Assembly (NCBI GenBank): GCA_032718475.1
Contig: JAUCBJ010008837.1
Coordinates: 21,638 to 85,637, forward strand
Length of the DNA: 64,000 bases
Reading direction: 5' to 3'
Source: Nemertoderma westbladi
Lineage: Eukaryota > Xenacoelomorpha > Nemertodermatida > Nemertodermatidae
The position numbers were made by a program, and so were the translations under genes. Shown piece by piece: positions 11,450 through 20,502 of the stretch (position 1 is its first letter; each line of letters opens with the position of its first letter). The notes under the pieces were generated by a model. It worked only from the letters and a program-made list of their open reading frames with translations, had not been told where the DNA came from and did no database searches.

Positions 11450-11935
11450 ATGGATATTTTAAATGAAAAATGTCCAGTTTGCTATTCTAAGTTATTGCAA
11501 CAACATCGAGATTATTATAAATGTGAAAATAAACATGCAACTTGCGTACAATGTATTGCACAATATTCCGAAATGAATAATTATTGATCTAAAATTTGTC
11601 CTATTTGTCGCGCACCCATATCTAAGTTTAATATAAAGTTGGCAAGATACCAACCCTATTATTGGAAAGAGCTTCGCAATATAACTTATATTTCTGCGAA
11701 AAGTAATGATCCGGGAGATTTATTTACAATATTGGAGAATATTTTTTATAGAAACGTAGTACGACGCTGTTGCTACTATATTCCTTATTTTTTTAGCAGC
11801 GAACATAAAAAAATCATTAGCGCGAAATTTTCGGGAAGTGATTTCCAATCCGCCGATGTTACCTATCATTATTTCGCGTATAAAGATGCTCACCATGCTA
11901 GAAATTACATCGGTCTATACTATAATTGGAAATAG
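11450..11935 (+). pseudogene. RING-finger protein interrupted by an in-frame TGA
   Basis: ATG 11450 opens a frame with a RING-type zinc-finger spacing: CPVC at residues 8-11, C25, H29, CVQC at 32-35, then CPIC. The last cysteine pair lies beyond a TGA at 11585-11587 (codon 46). The same frame is then open to 11935, about 161 codons in total. RING domains act as E3 ubiquitin ligases, and such proteins occur in several large DNA viruses. The C-terminal 100 residues are aromatic-rich and unrecognised. A lone TGA with no other damage means either recent inactivation, a sequencing error or readthrough. Confidence 0.65.
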
Positions 11936-12118
11936 CACCTTTTGCTGCAGCGAGCGTCACATACTGTAGCGGCGCCGTATGTTAATTAAATATACAGTAC
12001 TCTAATATTGTAGTTGCATCAATTATTGTTATATACATAGTAATGGTGTTGGTTTATTGATATTGATATTGATATTATATTATATTGTATTGTTGATATA
12101 TCTTAATAATAATAATAA

Positions 12119-12799
12119 ATGGCTGACTTTAATTCAGGTCCATATAATTTAAATTTTCAAATGGGAACGAGTATGATAATTTCAGGGCCATCTGGCTCCG
12201 GAAAGTCTACATTTGTTGGCAATTTAATTAAACACAAGAATGGTTGTTTCAACGAAGCCCCCTTGCGAGTATTGTATTGTTACGGGAGCAATCCCCCGAC
12301 TATTCCTGGTATTACTCACCTTTACAAAGGCTTGCCTGAAAATATAGATAGTTTAGTGAATAGTCGAGATTTATTAATTATAGATGATTTGTTAACAGAA
12401 ACTGAGTCCAGTACAGCTTTAACTGTATTGTTTACTAAGGTAGCTCATCATTCCAATATATTTATTTGTTTTATAACGCAAAACATGTTTTACGGTGGGA
12501 AGCATAACCGCACAAGATCAATTAATAGCCATACTTTAGTATTAATGAAAAATCCGAGAGATAGTCTATCGGTTTTAAATTTCGCGAAGCAGATGTTACC
12601 AGGGCAGACCAAATTTTTAGTTGATTCCTATCAAGATGCGACAATTGAACCATTTTCACATTTCTTAATTGATTTACGACAGGAAACACCCGAACATTTA
12701 AGATTTAGATCTGATATATTTCGTAATCATAATTGTTACATTAAAAATTACACTGACTATAAACGTAGCGAAAATAATAATAATAATAATGATAAATAA
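12119..12799 (+). CDS. FtsK/HerA-type genome-packaging ATPase
   Basis: 226 residues. Walker A GPSGSGKS is at residues 23-30 and Walker B LLIIDD at 85-90, followed by an FICFITQN strand near residue 120, matching the A32/FtsK-HerA ATPase layout of Polintons, virophages and related viruses. The role known for the family is pumping DNA into the procapsid. The ATG at 12119 follows a (TAA)n leader directly. The C-terminus ends in an Asn-rich tail encoded by a (AAT)n run. It lies 37 bp before the pX-like gene, in the morphogenesis block. Confidence 0.88.
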   Translation: MADFNSGPYNLNFQMGTSMIISGPSGSGKSTFVGNLIKHKNGCFNEAPLRVLYCYGSNPPTIPGITHLYKGLPENIDSLVNSRDLLIIDDLLTETESSTALTVLFTKVAHHSNIFICFITQNMFYGGKHNRTRSINSHTLVLMKNPRDSLSVLNFAKQMLPGQTKFLVDSYQDATIEPFSHFLIDLRQETPEHLRFRSDIFRNHNCYIKNYTDYKRSENNNNNNDK

Positions 12800-12836
12800 T
12801 TAATATTTTGTAACAATTTTCAATAATGTTGCAACA

Positions 12837-13220
12837 ATGAATAGACTTGTGCAGAAATATCGTAACGAACTGGAATTTCTACGCAGCGCTACCCCTCAAC
12901 AAAGAACTTATTTTATTAACCATACCGCCAGTAACGAATTAATACGGCTCATTGTAAATACTGCATTAAATGTTCTAAAAGGTAATGTACAATTGACCCC
13001 ACATTCATTTAGAAATATTCGCCGCTATAAGAAGGTATTGAAATCACTCAACCGTAAAACAAAAAATATATCAAGTTACAGAAAAAAGTTAAGCAATCAA
13101 TCTGGAGGCATACTACCGTTTCTAATACCCTTACTCGGCATTGGTGTGAAACTTGCCGCGAGTGCTGGTGCCGCGGCCGCGGGGGCTGCTATTGCGAAAA
13201 AAATTAACCGTGGACGGTAG
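12837..13220 (+). CDS. pX-like small basic virion protein
   Basis: 127 residues. The first 85 are strongly basic with many Arg and Lys. Near residues 89-100 the chain reads SGGILPFLIPLLG and then turns into an Ala/Gly-rich hydrophobic stretch ending KKINRGR. A basic region, then a Gly-Gly followed by ILPxLIP, resembles the C-terminal part of adenovirus pX (pre-Mu), which the viral protease cleaves; similar proteins are reported for adintoviruses. In this reading it is a DNA-condensing core protein processed by the protease at 18330. Placement between ATPase and integrase is consistent with a virion role. Confidence 0.6.
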   Translation: MNRLVQKYRNELEFLRSATPQQRTYFINHTASNELIRLIVNTALNVLKGNVQLTPHSFRNIRRYKKVLKSLNRKTKNISSYRKKLSNQSGGILPFLIPLLGIGVKLAASAGAAAAGAAIAKKINRGR

Positions 13221-13226
13221 GTAATA

Positions 13227-13397
13227 ATGGTTAAAACGGGAGTAACATTTAGAAAATTATATTTAGTATCGAGTAAACCGTTAGCTGCTGATTTAAAACC
13301 ACAAGATATACCTAGAGTAAATACTACAAAAAGAAAACCCTTTAAAACATCAACTTCGAAGAAAATAATTAAAAAATTTCAGTTGTTCTTACGGTGA
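13227..13397 (+). CDS. P1 small basic protein, 56 aa
   Basis: A short open frame from ATG 13227 (after TAATA) to TGA 13395-13397, filling the gap between the pX-like gene and integrase. The product is Lys-rich, especially in the last 25 residues (TTKRKPFK, then SKKIIKKF). I recognise no family. The tight spacing (7 bp after the previous stop) and basic character suggest a second core-type peptide, but a chance frame of this length is possible. Confidence 0.4.
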   Translation: MVKTGVTFRKLYLVSSKPLAADLKPQDIPRVNTTKRKPFKTSTSKKIIKKFQLFLR

Positions 13398-13448
13398 TGC
13401 CCTTTATAAGAGATTTGAATATACATATTACTTGTGGTTGTCGAAAAG

Positions 13449-14540
13449 ATGCCTCGCAAGATGAAACCGATTTTAAGCCGAAGCTTAGACAAAAAACTGT
13501 TAAGAATTTATTTAGATCCTTCATCCCCTGCGGGATTTGCAAGTGTTGCAAAATTAGCAAAAGCTGCAAACATCAAACCGGCGCAAGCCCAGCAATGGTT
13601 GAGCGGACAAAAGACATACACCCTTCACGCTCCACATAGACAACATTATCCAACATCTAAAATATTTACGGGAGGCATAAAAGATATATATATGATAGAT
13701 CTGGTGGATATGCAGCAATATAAGTCGCAAAATAATAATTATAACTATATATTAACGTGCATTGATGCCTTCAGTCGGCTTGCTTTTGGCTATGCTATGA
13801 AAACAAAAAAGGGTGTTGAAATTATTAGTATATTGCAAAAAATATTCCAGAAAGGAAAACCAAACAGAATCGCCACGGATCAAGGTTCTGAGTTTCTAAA
13901 TAAATCTGTAAGGAAATATTTAGATACGTTAGGTATACAGTATTACGTAATGTATTCTGTGAATAAGGCGGCTATTGTCGAGAGATTTAACAGAACCTTA
14001 AAAACAAAGATGTTCAAAATTTTCACGCAAAGGGGAAATAATATTTGGATAAAAATTTTACCTAAGCTTATCTCGGCTTATAATAGGTCGTATCATAGAA
14101 CAATACAAATGACACCTATTGAAGTTAATAAATTTAATGAAACTGAATTAATGAATAGATTATATGGGAAATATAGACAGATAAATCACAAGAAAATAAA
14201 ATTTAAAGTTGGAGATACAGTACGATTATCTATTGCTCGTACTGCTTTTGCTAAAGGCTATCGAGAACAATGGACACGTGAATTATTTATTATTCATCGG
14301 GTCAGGTTGGATAGAGTACCAGCGGTAATGTTCGATATTAAGGACAGCACCGGAGCTATAATAAAGGGCTCATTTTATTCTCACGAACTTCAAAAGGTCC
14401 ACCCGAATAATAATATTTATCTAGCAATTGACAAAAAAAATATTGGCAAACTTAAAGAACGTGTACGCAATGGGAAGAAAGAATATTTAGTCCGATTCAT
14501 CGGATCCAAGAAACAGTCCTGGGTACAGCATATTCAATAA
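13449..14540 (+). CDS. Polinton integrase (retroviral-type DDE)
   Basis: 363 residues from ATG 13449; the five upstream codons begin with GTG, which is unlikely as a eukaryotic start. The rve core has the first Asp in MIDLVDM (residue 84), the second in ATDQGS (144) and Glu in VERFNR (178), giving D..D-x33-E. The N-terminal part ends with YTLHAPHR, as in Polinton integrases. The last 40 residues (LKERVRNGKKEYLVRF...W) look chromodomain-like, as expected for this family. It would join element ends to target DNA with a 6-bp stagger, which agrees with the duplication seen. The frame is fully open. Confidence 0.92.
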   Translation: MPRKMKPILSRSLDKKLLRIYLDPSSPAGFASVAKLAKAANIKPAQAQQWLSGQKTYTLHAPHRQHYPTSKIFTGGIKDIYMIDLVDMQQYKSQNNNYNYILTCIDAFSRLAFGYAMKTKKGVEIISILQKIFQKGKPNRIATDQGSEFLNKSVRKYLDTLGIQYYVMYSVNKAAIVERFNRTLKTKMFKIFTQRGNNIWIKILPKLISAYNRSYHRTIQMTPIEVNKFNETELMNRLYGKYRQINHKKIKFKVGDTVRLSIARTAFAKGYREQWTRELFIIHRVRLDRVPAVMFDIKDSTGAIIKGSFYSHELQKVHPNNNIYLAIDKKNIGKLKERVRNGKKEYLVRFIGSKKQSWVQHIQ

Positions 14541-14792
14541 GCTTAGGTTTATACTGTATATTAATTCATTTTGGTCGCATATGACCGTAATTAATCAATA
14601 ATATTAACTCGAATGATATTACTATATCTATAGTTCATCCGCTTTAAATAAAGCCAGTAAAATATTGATCCCACGCATATACTGTAGAAGATGCTGGCAA
14701 TGAACGTGGTCACAGATGTCTATAATTTAACATTATACTGTATGTACAAAGGAGTCAAGTAGAGAGAGCGAGCTTAAATAATAATAATAATA

Positions 14793-15655
14793 ATGGCCAC
14801 AGATACATATATCACTCTACTTTCAGATAGCTCATTGAACACTTATCCCAATAATAATCCTAGTGAGTTTACTGTTGATTTAGCCGAAGAATTATATATT
14901 GGTCCAAATGCCAAAATTGGACTTGCCGAACTTCAATACCAAGCAACATACAGTAATATTACGCTGCAAACTCAAATTTCGCTGTCAATCGGGGTAGATG
15001 CAAAAGATGCCAAATTATATAGTTTATTTCCTGGTATGCATAACTCTATTCAAGTGATTATTGATGATATAAATAAACTGTTTAATTCTGAAGCGAAATA
15101 TAGAGATTTCGAATTCATTTTTAATACAAATAATTCTAGAATTAAATTTAAATTTCCTAAAAAGTTGAAAAAAATACAATTAAGTCCACGCGGCGATTTA
15201 ATACAAATTCTAGGCTTAAAACCGTTATTGGATCGGAATCATCTGGATATTCCGAATTGGGATATATACAGTACCACTACAGTAGATGAATTAAGCAATA
15301 TAGAACAGCCGATATTAATTTTAAATTATAGCGGGCCAAAAATTTCGGAAATCGGCATTTTAGATTTTCCAGCTCCCACAAATATAACACGTAATAAAGA
15401 CACTATCTTTATATACACAGATATTATTAAGAGCTCATTTGTTGGCGATGCTTTAGCTCCGCTCTTAAGAACCTGCCCTTTAACGCAATTAAATCGAAAA
15501 TATATTAATCACGAATACGAGAGCATTTGCTATTTCCCATTGTTGAATAAAAAACTAAAAACAATCTTAATTACTTTACGTGACGGCCAAGGCCAATTAA
15601 TTAACTTCAGCGGAGGTCGCACTGTTATAACACTTAAGTTAATACGGGGTGGCGG
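14793..15655 (+). CDS. Penton/minor-capsid-like protein, first paralogue
   Basis: The open frame runs 14793-15665 (290 aa); the final codons overlap the next gene's start at 15658, so the feature end here is approximate. The N-terminus reads YITLLSDSSLNTYPNN...EFTVDL...IGPNAKIGLAELQY, the hallmark opening of a widespread Polinton protein family (LPSNSS, then YPxNxxxxF, then W/A-xVGLxEI). I take it as the minor capsid (PX, single jelly-roll, penton) candidate; the rest is beta-rich in composition. The start follows a (TAA)n leader. The next gene is a diverged paralogue. The exact virion position is inference. Confidence 0.6.
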
Positions 15656-15657
15656 TG

Positions 15658-16515
15658 ATGGATGAGTTCTACGTTAGACTACCAAGTAATTCCTGTCCGA
15701 TTGATTTTCCCCGCAATAGCGCTAGTAATTATCAGATAAATTTCCACGGCGCCTTACCTATAAATCCAAACGAAAACTGGGTGGTAGGTATAAAAAGTAT
15801 ATTTTACTTAGCAACGTTGCCGTCCATGTATAACAATGTAGAGAATGTTATTTTATTAAAAAAAGGGAAAAAAATTTTTGAGGATACACTTCCATCTGGT
15901 TTATTCTACAGTATCAACGACATTATAGATTATTTTAACACGGGGACATTGAAAGATAAATTACAAATAGTTGAAAATACTCAGCAAAATAGATTGCAAT
16001 TTATTTTAGGGAAAACTGTGCGAGAGTTATTTATAGGTCAACAATTAGCCTATTATTTTGGAATTACTGAAAATAATCTCGGCGCGAATTTAAATCCAAA
16101 TTTTAAAATTATTTTGAAGACGAAAAATAATATAAAGGGTTATTTAATAAAGGTTATCGGAAATGGAGAAAAAGCTTACCAGATGGTATTTTTATGCCCT
16201 CAACCGCCCAACTCTATTCCAGAACCTAAATCGAACATGTACGTGACTACTAATATAATTGAAAATCAATATATTAATGACTTTGGTTTAGCTTTACTTC
16301 GTCGTGTTGCGATACCTGATGATGTGAAATATGGTAGCGTAATAAATAAAGAATTTGTCAAGGATACAATTCATTATATCCCTGTAAAAAAATCATATAA
16401 GATAACATACATTCATATTGAAATAACAGACAAAGAAGGAAAAGATTTGAATTTTGAATACGGGACAACATCTATTACATTACACTTTAAACGAATAAAT
16501 TCAAATGGATTCTGA
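15658..16515 (+). CDS. Penton/minor-capsid-like protein, second paralogue
   Basis: 285 residues from ATG 15658, which overlaps the upstream gene's TGA by 8 bp; a GTG nine bases upstream is a less likely start. The N-terminus FYVRLPSNSCPIDFPRN, then ENWVVGIKSIFY, follows the same plan as the preceding gene but with low identity, so the two arose by old duplication. It overlaps the next gene by 11 bp. Overlaps of this kind between consecutive frames are unusual for cellular eukaryotic genes and typical of compact viral blocks. Confidence 0.6.
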   Translation: MDEFYVRLPSNSCPIDFPRNSASNYQINFHGALPINPNENWVVGIKSIFYLATLPSMYNNVENVILLKKGKKIFEDTLPSGLFYSINDIIDYFNTGTLKDKLQIVENTQQNRLQFILGKTVRELFIGQQLAYYFGITENNLGANLNPNFKIILKTKNNIKGYLIKVIGNGEKAYQMVFLCPQPPNSIPEPKSNMYVTTNIIENQYINDFGLALLRRVAIPDDVKYGSVINKEFVKDTIHYIPVKKSYKITYIHIEITDKEGKDLNFEYGTTSITLHFKRINSNGF

Positions 16516-17065
16516 TTTATTTCAAAGATACAGTAAACCTCAATATGGGGGTTCAGACTCTAATCTTGCTGTTTTTAAAGGCGGAAGAAGTACCAGAGGC
16601 TCGACGCAAGTTCCTGTTTTTCGTGGTGGTTCATATATTGACCCTTACGGTCAACAAATTGGCACATTTGGTCCAAACTTAAAACAACGTCGTTTTCAGC
16701 GTTATCGTAGGGGTATGCGGGCAAATCAACACGGAGAAGGTATATTTACAGACGCTTTATCTACATTGAAAAAATTTGGTAAGCCATTAGCTAAAAAAGT
16801 TTTACAGAAAGCTTTACCATTTACCACAAAATTTATGAGACAACACGTAATACCAAAAGGTAAGCGGGTCTTACATCAGCAGGCTAATACGGTTATTAAT
16901 AAAGCATTAAATAAAATGAAACCGTCAACAAGGTCGGTTGTAGAAAAAGTTTATAGAGATTTAAAGCGACCCGCTAGACCAATGTCTATGAACATACATC
17001 ATCGACGTAGTAAAAAGAGAAATATAAAAGGCAAACTGAAACACTGCGAAAAAAGTATTTTTTAA
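16505..17065 (+). CDS. Basic virion core/cement-like protein with protease-site motifs
   Basis: 186 residues, very rich in Lys and Arg throughout the C-terminal two thirds. The N-terminal 75 residues contain several Gly-Gly or Gly-x-Gly points (QYGGS, FKGGR, FRGGS, HGEGI), which match the relaxed adenain-type consensus (hydrophobic-x-Gly-Gly or Gly-x-Gly). A helical basic segment at about residues 80-160 would suit DNA binding or membrane activity, as in adenovirus pVI/pVII. It starts 11 bp inside the previous gene and ends 2 bp before major capsid. Function is inferred from composition and position. Confidence 0.55.
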   Translation: MDSDLFQRYSKPQYGGSDSNLAVFKGGRSTRGSTQVPVFRGGSYIDPYGQQIGTFGPNLKQRRFQRYRRGMRANQHGEGIFTDALSTLKKFGKPLAKKVLQKALPFTTKFMRQHVIPKGKRVLHQQANTVINKALNKMKPSTRSVVEKVYRDLKRPARPMSMNIHHRRSKKRNIKGKLKHCEKSIF

Positions 17066-17067
17066 TA

Positions 17068-18327
17068 ATGTCAATTATTAAGGAATTAGATTTATTTTCT
17101 ACACAGCCAATACAGACTGAATTTAAAGCAAAACATTATGAAACAATTTACCCCGTATCTAATCTCAGAAGTGAATCTAGGGAGGTCACCTTCCTTGTAC
17201 CCAGATCCAATGAATTCTATACGAAACTGCAAGACACGTTATTAATTACAAAATGTACAGTACGTTGGGATAGACGACTTGAAAACTCCCATATTTATAT
17301 GCTGAATTACCCAGCTGAAACTATGTGGAGTGATATTAAAATAGACCTTAATGAGAAGCAGGTTGAAAATAGCAATAACCATTATTTCTACAAGTCGTAC
17401 TTATCCAATTTATTATTTACAACTTACGAGGATAAAAATTGGCTACTGGGTGCTGGTGGCTTTCATCAACCTTTATCTGAACACGGAAATGAAATTGATC
17501 CCGGCGCGCATCCTATTGCCGATGCCTTTAGTAAACAAATGCAATTTGTAAGTGGATTGACGATTGATTTTGATACTGAAACTAAAATAATACAACCTGG
17601 GTATGATTTAAGAATGCATTTTAGAAAAGTATCAAATTCGTTTATTTTTAAAATCACTCCAAACGCAAACGCCGTGACAAATCTTCGACTAGAATTAGAT
17701 GAAATAAAAATTCTAATCCCTAGAATGGAGGTTAATCCAGTAATAGAAAGCAGTCACCTAAAAGGTTTAGAGAGCTACGATATTGAATATCAATTTCAAA
17801 AAAAGGAGGTGACAACATTTACTATTCCCGCTCAAACCACAAATTACACTCAAACAAACATATTTGATGGTAAAAAACCCAAATTAGTTATTATTGGCTT
17901 CATAACAAATAACGCTTATTCGGGAGAATTAATTAGCAATCCCTTGAAATTTGAACATTTTAACCTTAGACACGCGGAACTGATTGTAGACGGTCTTCCA
18001 GTAGGGGGTGTAATATACGAACCTAATTTTACAGATGGAACATATATTTTTGAGTATACTCAATTAATGAAGAACATTAATACATATATTAACGGTTATG
18101 GGGGTAATAATATAGACCATGAAACCTACTTAGGTAATTGTCCCCTCCTATCCTGGGACCTAATCGCCGACGGCTATGTTAGAGATCCGCAACCGTCGAT
18201 ATATACTAACGGTCAATTAAAATTAAGATTTGCCAAACCATTGGTTGAAACCATAAATGTAATCGTTTTTAATATTTATGATCAATCATTAAGTTTAAAT
18301 AGCAGGAAAGAAATACATATCGATTAA
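17068..18327 (+). CDS. Major capsid protein (double jelly-roll type)
   Basis: 419 residues starting MSIIKELDLFSTQP, the opening found in Polinton/adintovirus capsid proteins, many of which are deposited as uncharacterised F54H12.2-like proteins. The body is beta-rich without membrane segments; WDLIADGY and LKLRFAKPL lie near the C-terminus. It sits between the core-like protein and the protease, the usual place in this family. It would form the hexon-like capsomers of an icosahedral particle. The frame is intact. The family call rests on the N-terminal signature, length and context; a structure prediction would settle it. Confidence 0.8.
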   Translation: MSIIKELDLFSTQPIQTEFKAKHYETIYPVSNLRSESREVTFLVPRSNEFYTKLQDTLLITKCTVRWDRRLENSHIYMLNYPAETMWSDIKIDLNEKQVENSNNHYFYKSYLSNLLFTTYEDKNWLLGAGGFHQPLSEHGNEIDPGAHPIADAFSKQMQFVSGLTIDFDTETKIIQPGYDLRMHFRKVSNSFIFKITPNANAVTNLRLELDEIKILIPRMEVNPVIESSHLKGLESYDIEYQFQKKEVTTFTIPAQTTNYTQTNIFDGKKPKLVIIGFITNNAYSGELISNPLKFEHFNLRHAELIVDGLPVGGVIYEPNFTDGTYIFEYTQLMKNINTYINGYGGNNIDHETYLGNCPLLSWDLIADGYVRDPQPSIYTNGQLKLRFAKPLVETINVIVFNIYDQSLSLNSRKEIHID

Positions 18328-18329
18328 GT

Positions 18330-18782
18330 ATGTTATCTACAGAGGACCTTGATATGTTTCCAGTGGGTGGTCACTATTTGGGCGCGTTTCCAGCTAATAA
18401 ATTACCTAAATTAGATAATAATAAGCAGCAGGATTATGGCTTGATAGTAAATACCGATAAACAGCATCTGCCTGGGATTCATTGGATCGCGATATATATA
18501 CGAGATAATGAGGCCGAAGTATTTGACTCGTTTGGACCAAAATATCCAAACAGATGCATCGAAAAATGGCTTGAGAAAAATTCCGCAAGGTGGCGTACTA
18601 CACGCAAACAATTTCAAGACCCCAGGAGGACCACATGCGGTCTATACTGTCTCTATTACTTAGTAAATCGAATTGACACAAACTATCCAATGAGAGCATT
18701 TACAAATAATGTGGAAATCAATGAAATAATATTATATAAATGGCTTGTTAATTATTATAAATTAAACCAACAAACTTTGTAA
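18330..18782 (+). CDS. Adenain/Ulp1-type cysteine protease
   Basis: 150 residues. The catalytic constellation is visible in the expected order: His51 in GIHWIAIY, Asp66 in EVFDSFG, Gln94 or Gln96 in RKQFQD (oxyanion hole), and Cys103 in TTCGLYC. This is the C5 adenain-like family, which matures capsid and core precursors. Length is short but normal for Polintons. It begins 2 bp after the capsid stop codon, so the two are probably co-transcribed. Candidate substrates here are the GG-containing proteins at 12837 and 16505. Confidence 0.9.
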   Translation: MLSTEDLDMFPVGGHYLGAFPANKLPKLDNNKQQDYGLIVNTDKQHLPGIHWIAIYIRDNEAEVFDSFGPKYPNRCIEKWLEKNSARWRTTRKQFQDPRRTTCGLYCLYYLVNRIDTNYPMRAFTNNVEINEIILYKWLVNYYKLNQQTL

Positions 18783-18813
18783 TTAATTATTTAACTTTTG
18801 TTTATCAGATAAA

Positions 18814-19413
18814 ATGGATAATATTATTTTTGTTGATTTTCAATACTATAAGATAGACAATAAAGAGTATCCGGTAGTATTTAAAGAATTTGCAATATAT
18901 GATTCTAATTACACCAAAACTAATGTAAAGACGTTTTTAATTAAAGGCCCGTCTAATATTAAGTTATCAGCTTTAGATGCAGCTCACGTAAACAATTTAC
19001 GTGATATGACTTCTCACTTGCCCTGGAACTACGGGGACATTTCTCAAGACAACTTTAAAAAATATATGAAGAGACATTTAAAATATAAAAAAAATATTCA
19101 TGTATTTGGGTTGATGAAGCGGGCAATATTAGTTTCCCAACTCGATGTTCTCGAGCCAAATTTGGTTGAGAAATTGGGAATATATAAGCAATATCACGAT
19201 TATTTAACCCCATGCCGGTTCCACGACCGATTTACTACAGTGGAAAGTAAACGCTCGTTTCACTTAAACATAAGGGATAACTGTCTGCGATACTGCTCAG
19301 CAAAACGTGTTGGCGGGTATGAGGCTCTACACTTTTTCATGAGAAAGCGTTTAACTGCGGCTGATGATGATGATAAACAGAAAGAAATAACTGCGGTGGA
19401 AGATGTACTGTAG
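18814..19413 (+). CDS. P1 protein, possibly exonuclease-like, 199 aa
   Basis: Last gene of the rightward block. The N-terminus IIFVDFQYYK, then VVFKEFAIYD, recalls the first strand pair of an RNase H-fold DEDD nuclease (D-x-Q in place of D-x-E), and HVFGLMKRAIL could be the second helix, but the remaining acidic residues are not clear. The C-terminal part has conserved-looking Cys/His residues (CRFHDRF, NCLRYC) and an acidic (GAT)n-coded tail. Similar unannotated proteins accompany Polintons. An inactive nuclease fold is one possibility; I would treat it as unknown. Confidence 0.5.
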   Translation: MDNIIFVDFQYYKIDNKEYPVVFKEFAIYDSNYTKTNVKTFLIKGPSNIKLSALDAAHVNNLRDMTSHLPWNYGDISQDNFKKYMKRHLKYKKNIHVFGLMKRAILVSQLDVLEPNLVEKLGIYKQYHDYLTPCRFHDRFTTVESKRSFHLNIRDNCLRYCSAKRVGGYEALHFFMRKRLTAADDDDKQKEITAVEDVL

Positions 19414-19511
19414 GTTTACTCTAAGCATGTAATGTGATGGGATAATATAATTGTTTTAATGTCAATAAAAATAATAAAAACATTAAAATCTATTTTTTTA
19501 TATCTCAGTTT

Positions 19512-19528
19512 ACACACACACACACACA

Positions 19529-19619
<91 letters not shown>

Positions 19620-19629
19620 ACACACACAC
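19512..19629. repeat. (CA)n microsatellite
   Basis: About 118 bp of nearly pure CA with a few interruptions (CATA, CTCA), in the convergent region between the two gene blocks of P1. Confidence 0.97.
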
Positions 19630-20127
19630 CCTGCACCTACCGGTAGCCGGCGGTTGTATCAGAGTTTAACTGTAGAACGACAGAATGGCCCCCGACAGCA
19701 ACCACAGAGCTTTAGCGTTACCGGTACCGTACTTACTAATAATAAAATTAAATTAAGTTGAGATGCGGGGTTTGTGAATACAGCATTAGAGGAGGCCTAG
19801 CTAACAATAGGGCTACTGGTACTGGCACGGTAGCACTCTTGTACCTGTATACTTGGATAGCGTAAGAGCATGCTGGTTTCTTTGATTTAAGGATTAGGCT
19901 ATTACACTTGAATGCTTCCAATTTTCTGTTTACAACTTTAATTGGTCTAATCTACATTACTGCGTGCTACTGTTGCATAGGTAAGCCTATACAGCTATAG
20001 TTAACTTTATGCGGGGCCCTTTTTCGCATGTTGACCCAATATGGTTTACGGATAGGTAAGGTACACCTTCATTCGGTTAGGTATATAGGCCTAATGACTA
20101 CTCCTCAACTGAAAGCTGACTACCTCA

Positions 20128-20380
20128 CAGACACAATAGGTGTAGTTAGGTACCGGTAGCGCTATTGGACCTATAAAATCCCTCGCACTCTCTGTTACTA
20201 ACTTTCAACATTCACTTTATGTTGTATGCTATACCGTTAACTTTTAGTCAGGAACCCCATCATTCAACCAGTCATATAATGGCTCCACGCGGATACAATA
20301 GGTGTGGCCCGCAGTATACCTAACTAAGCCTATATAAAATCCACCCCATTCTCTGTTACTAACATTCACTCTATGTTGAC
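20128..20380 (+). repeat. Two direct repeats with TATAAAAT cores
   Basis: Segments around 20128-20223 and 20290-20376 share ACAATAGGTGT, CTATAAAATCC, TCTCTGTTACTAAC, CATTCACT and TATGTTG in the same order. Each has a TATA-like box followed 20-25 bp later by a conserved TCTCTGTTACTAAC. They may be duplicated core promoters or remnants. No rightward gene follows. The rest of 19414-20502 holds nothing else recognisable. Confidence 0.5.
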
Positions 20381-20502
20381 GGGGGACTATATAAAACATA
20401 GTTAATTTATTTATGTTTAATAAATTTATAACAATAACTGATAGGCCTAACAATAACAATAACAACAACCCTAAATTTATTACTGTATTAGGTCTATACT
20501 TT

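Noticed and set aside
13394-13639. Cys-rich 81-codon frame overlapping integrase
   Set aside because: Out-of-frame overlap with the integrase N-terminus, whose family signature is clear.
19416-19761. Open frames coding Cys-Val or Thr-His repeats
   Set aside because: They simply translate the CA microsatellite.
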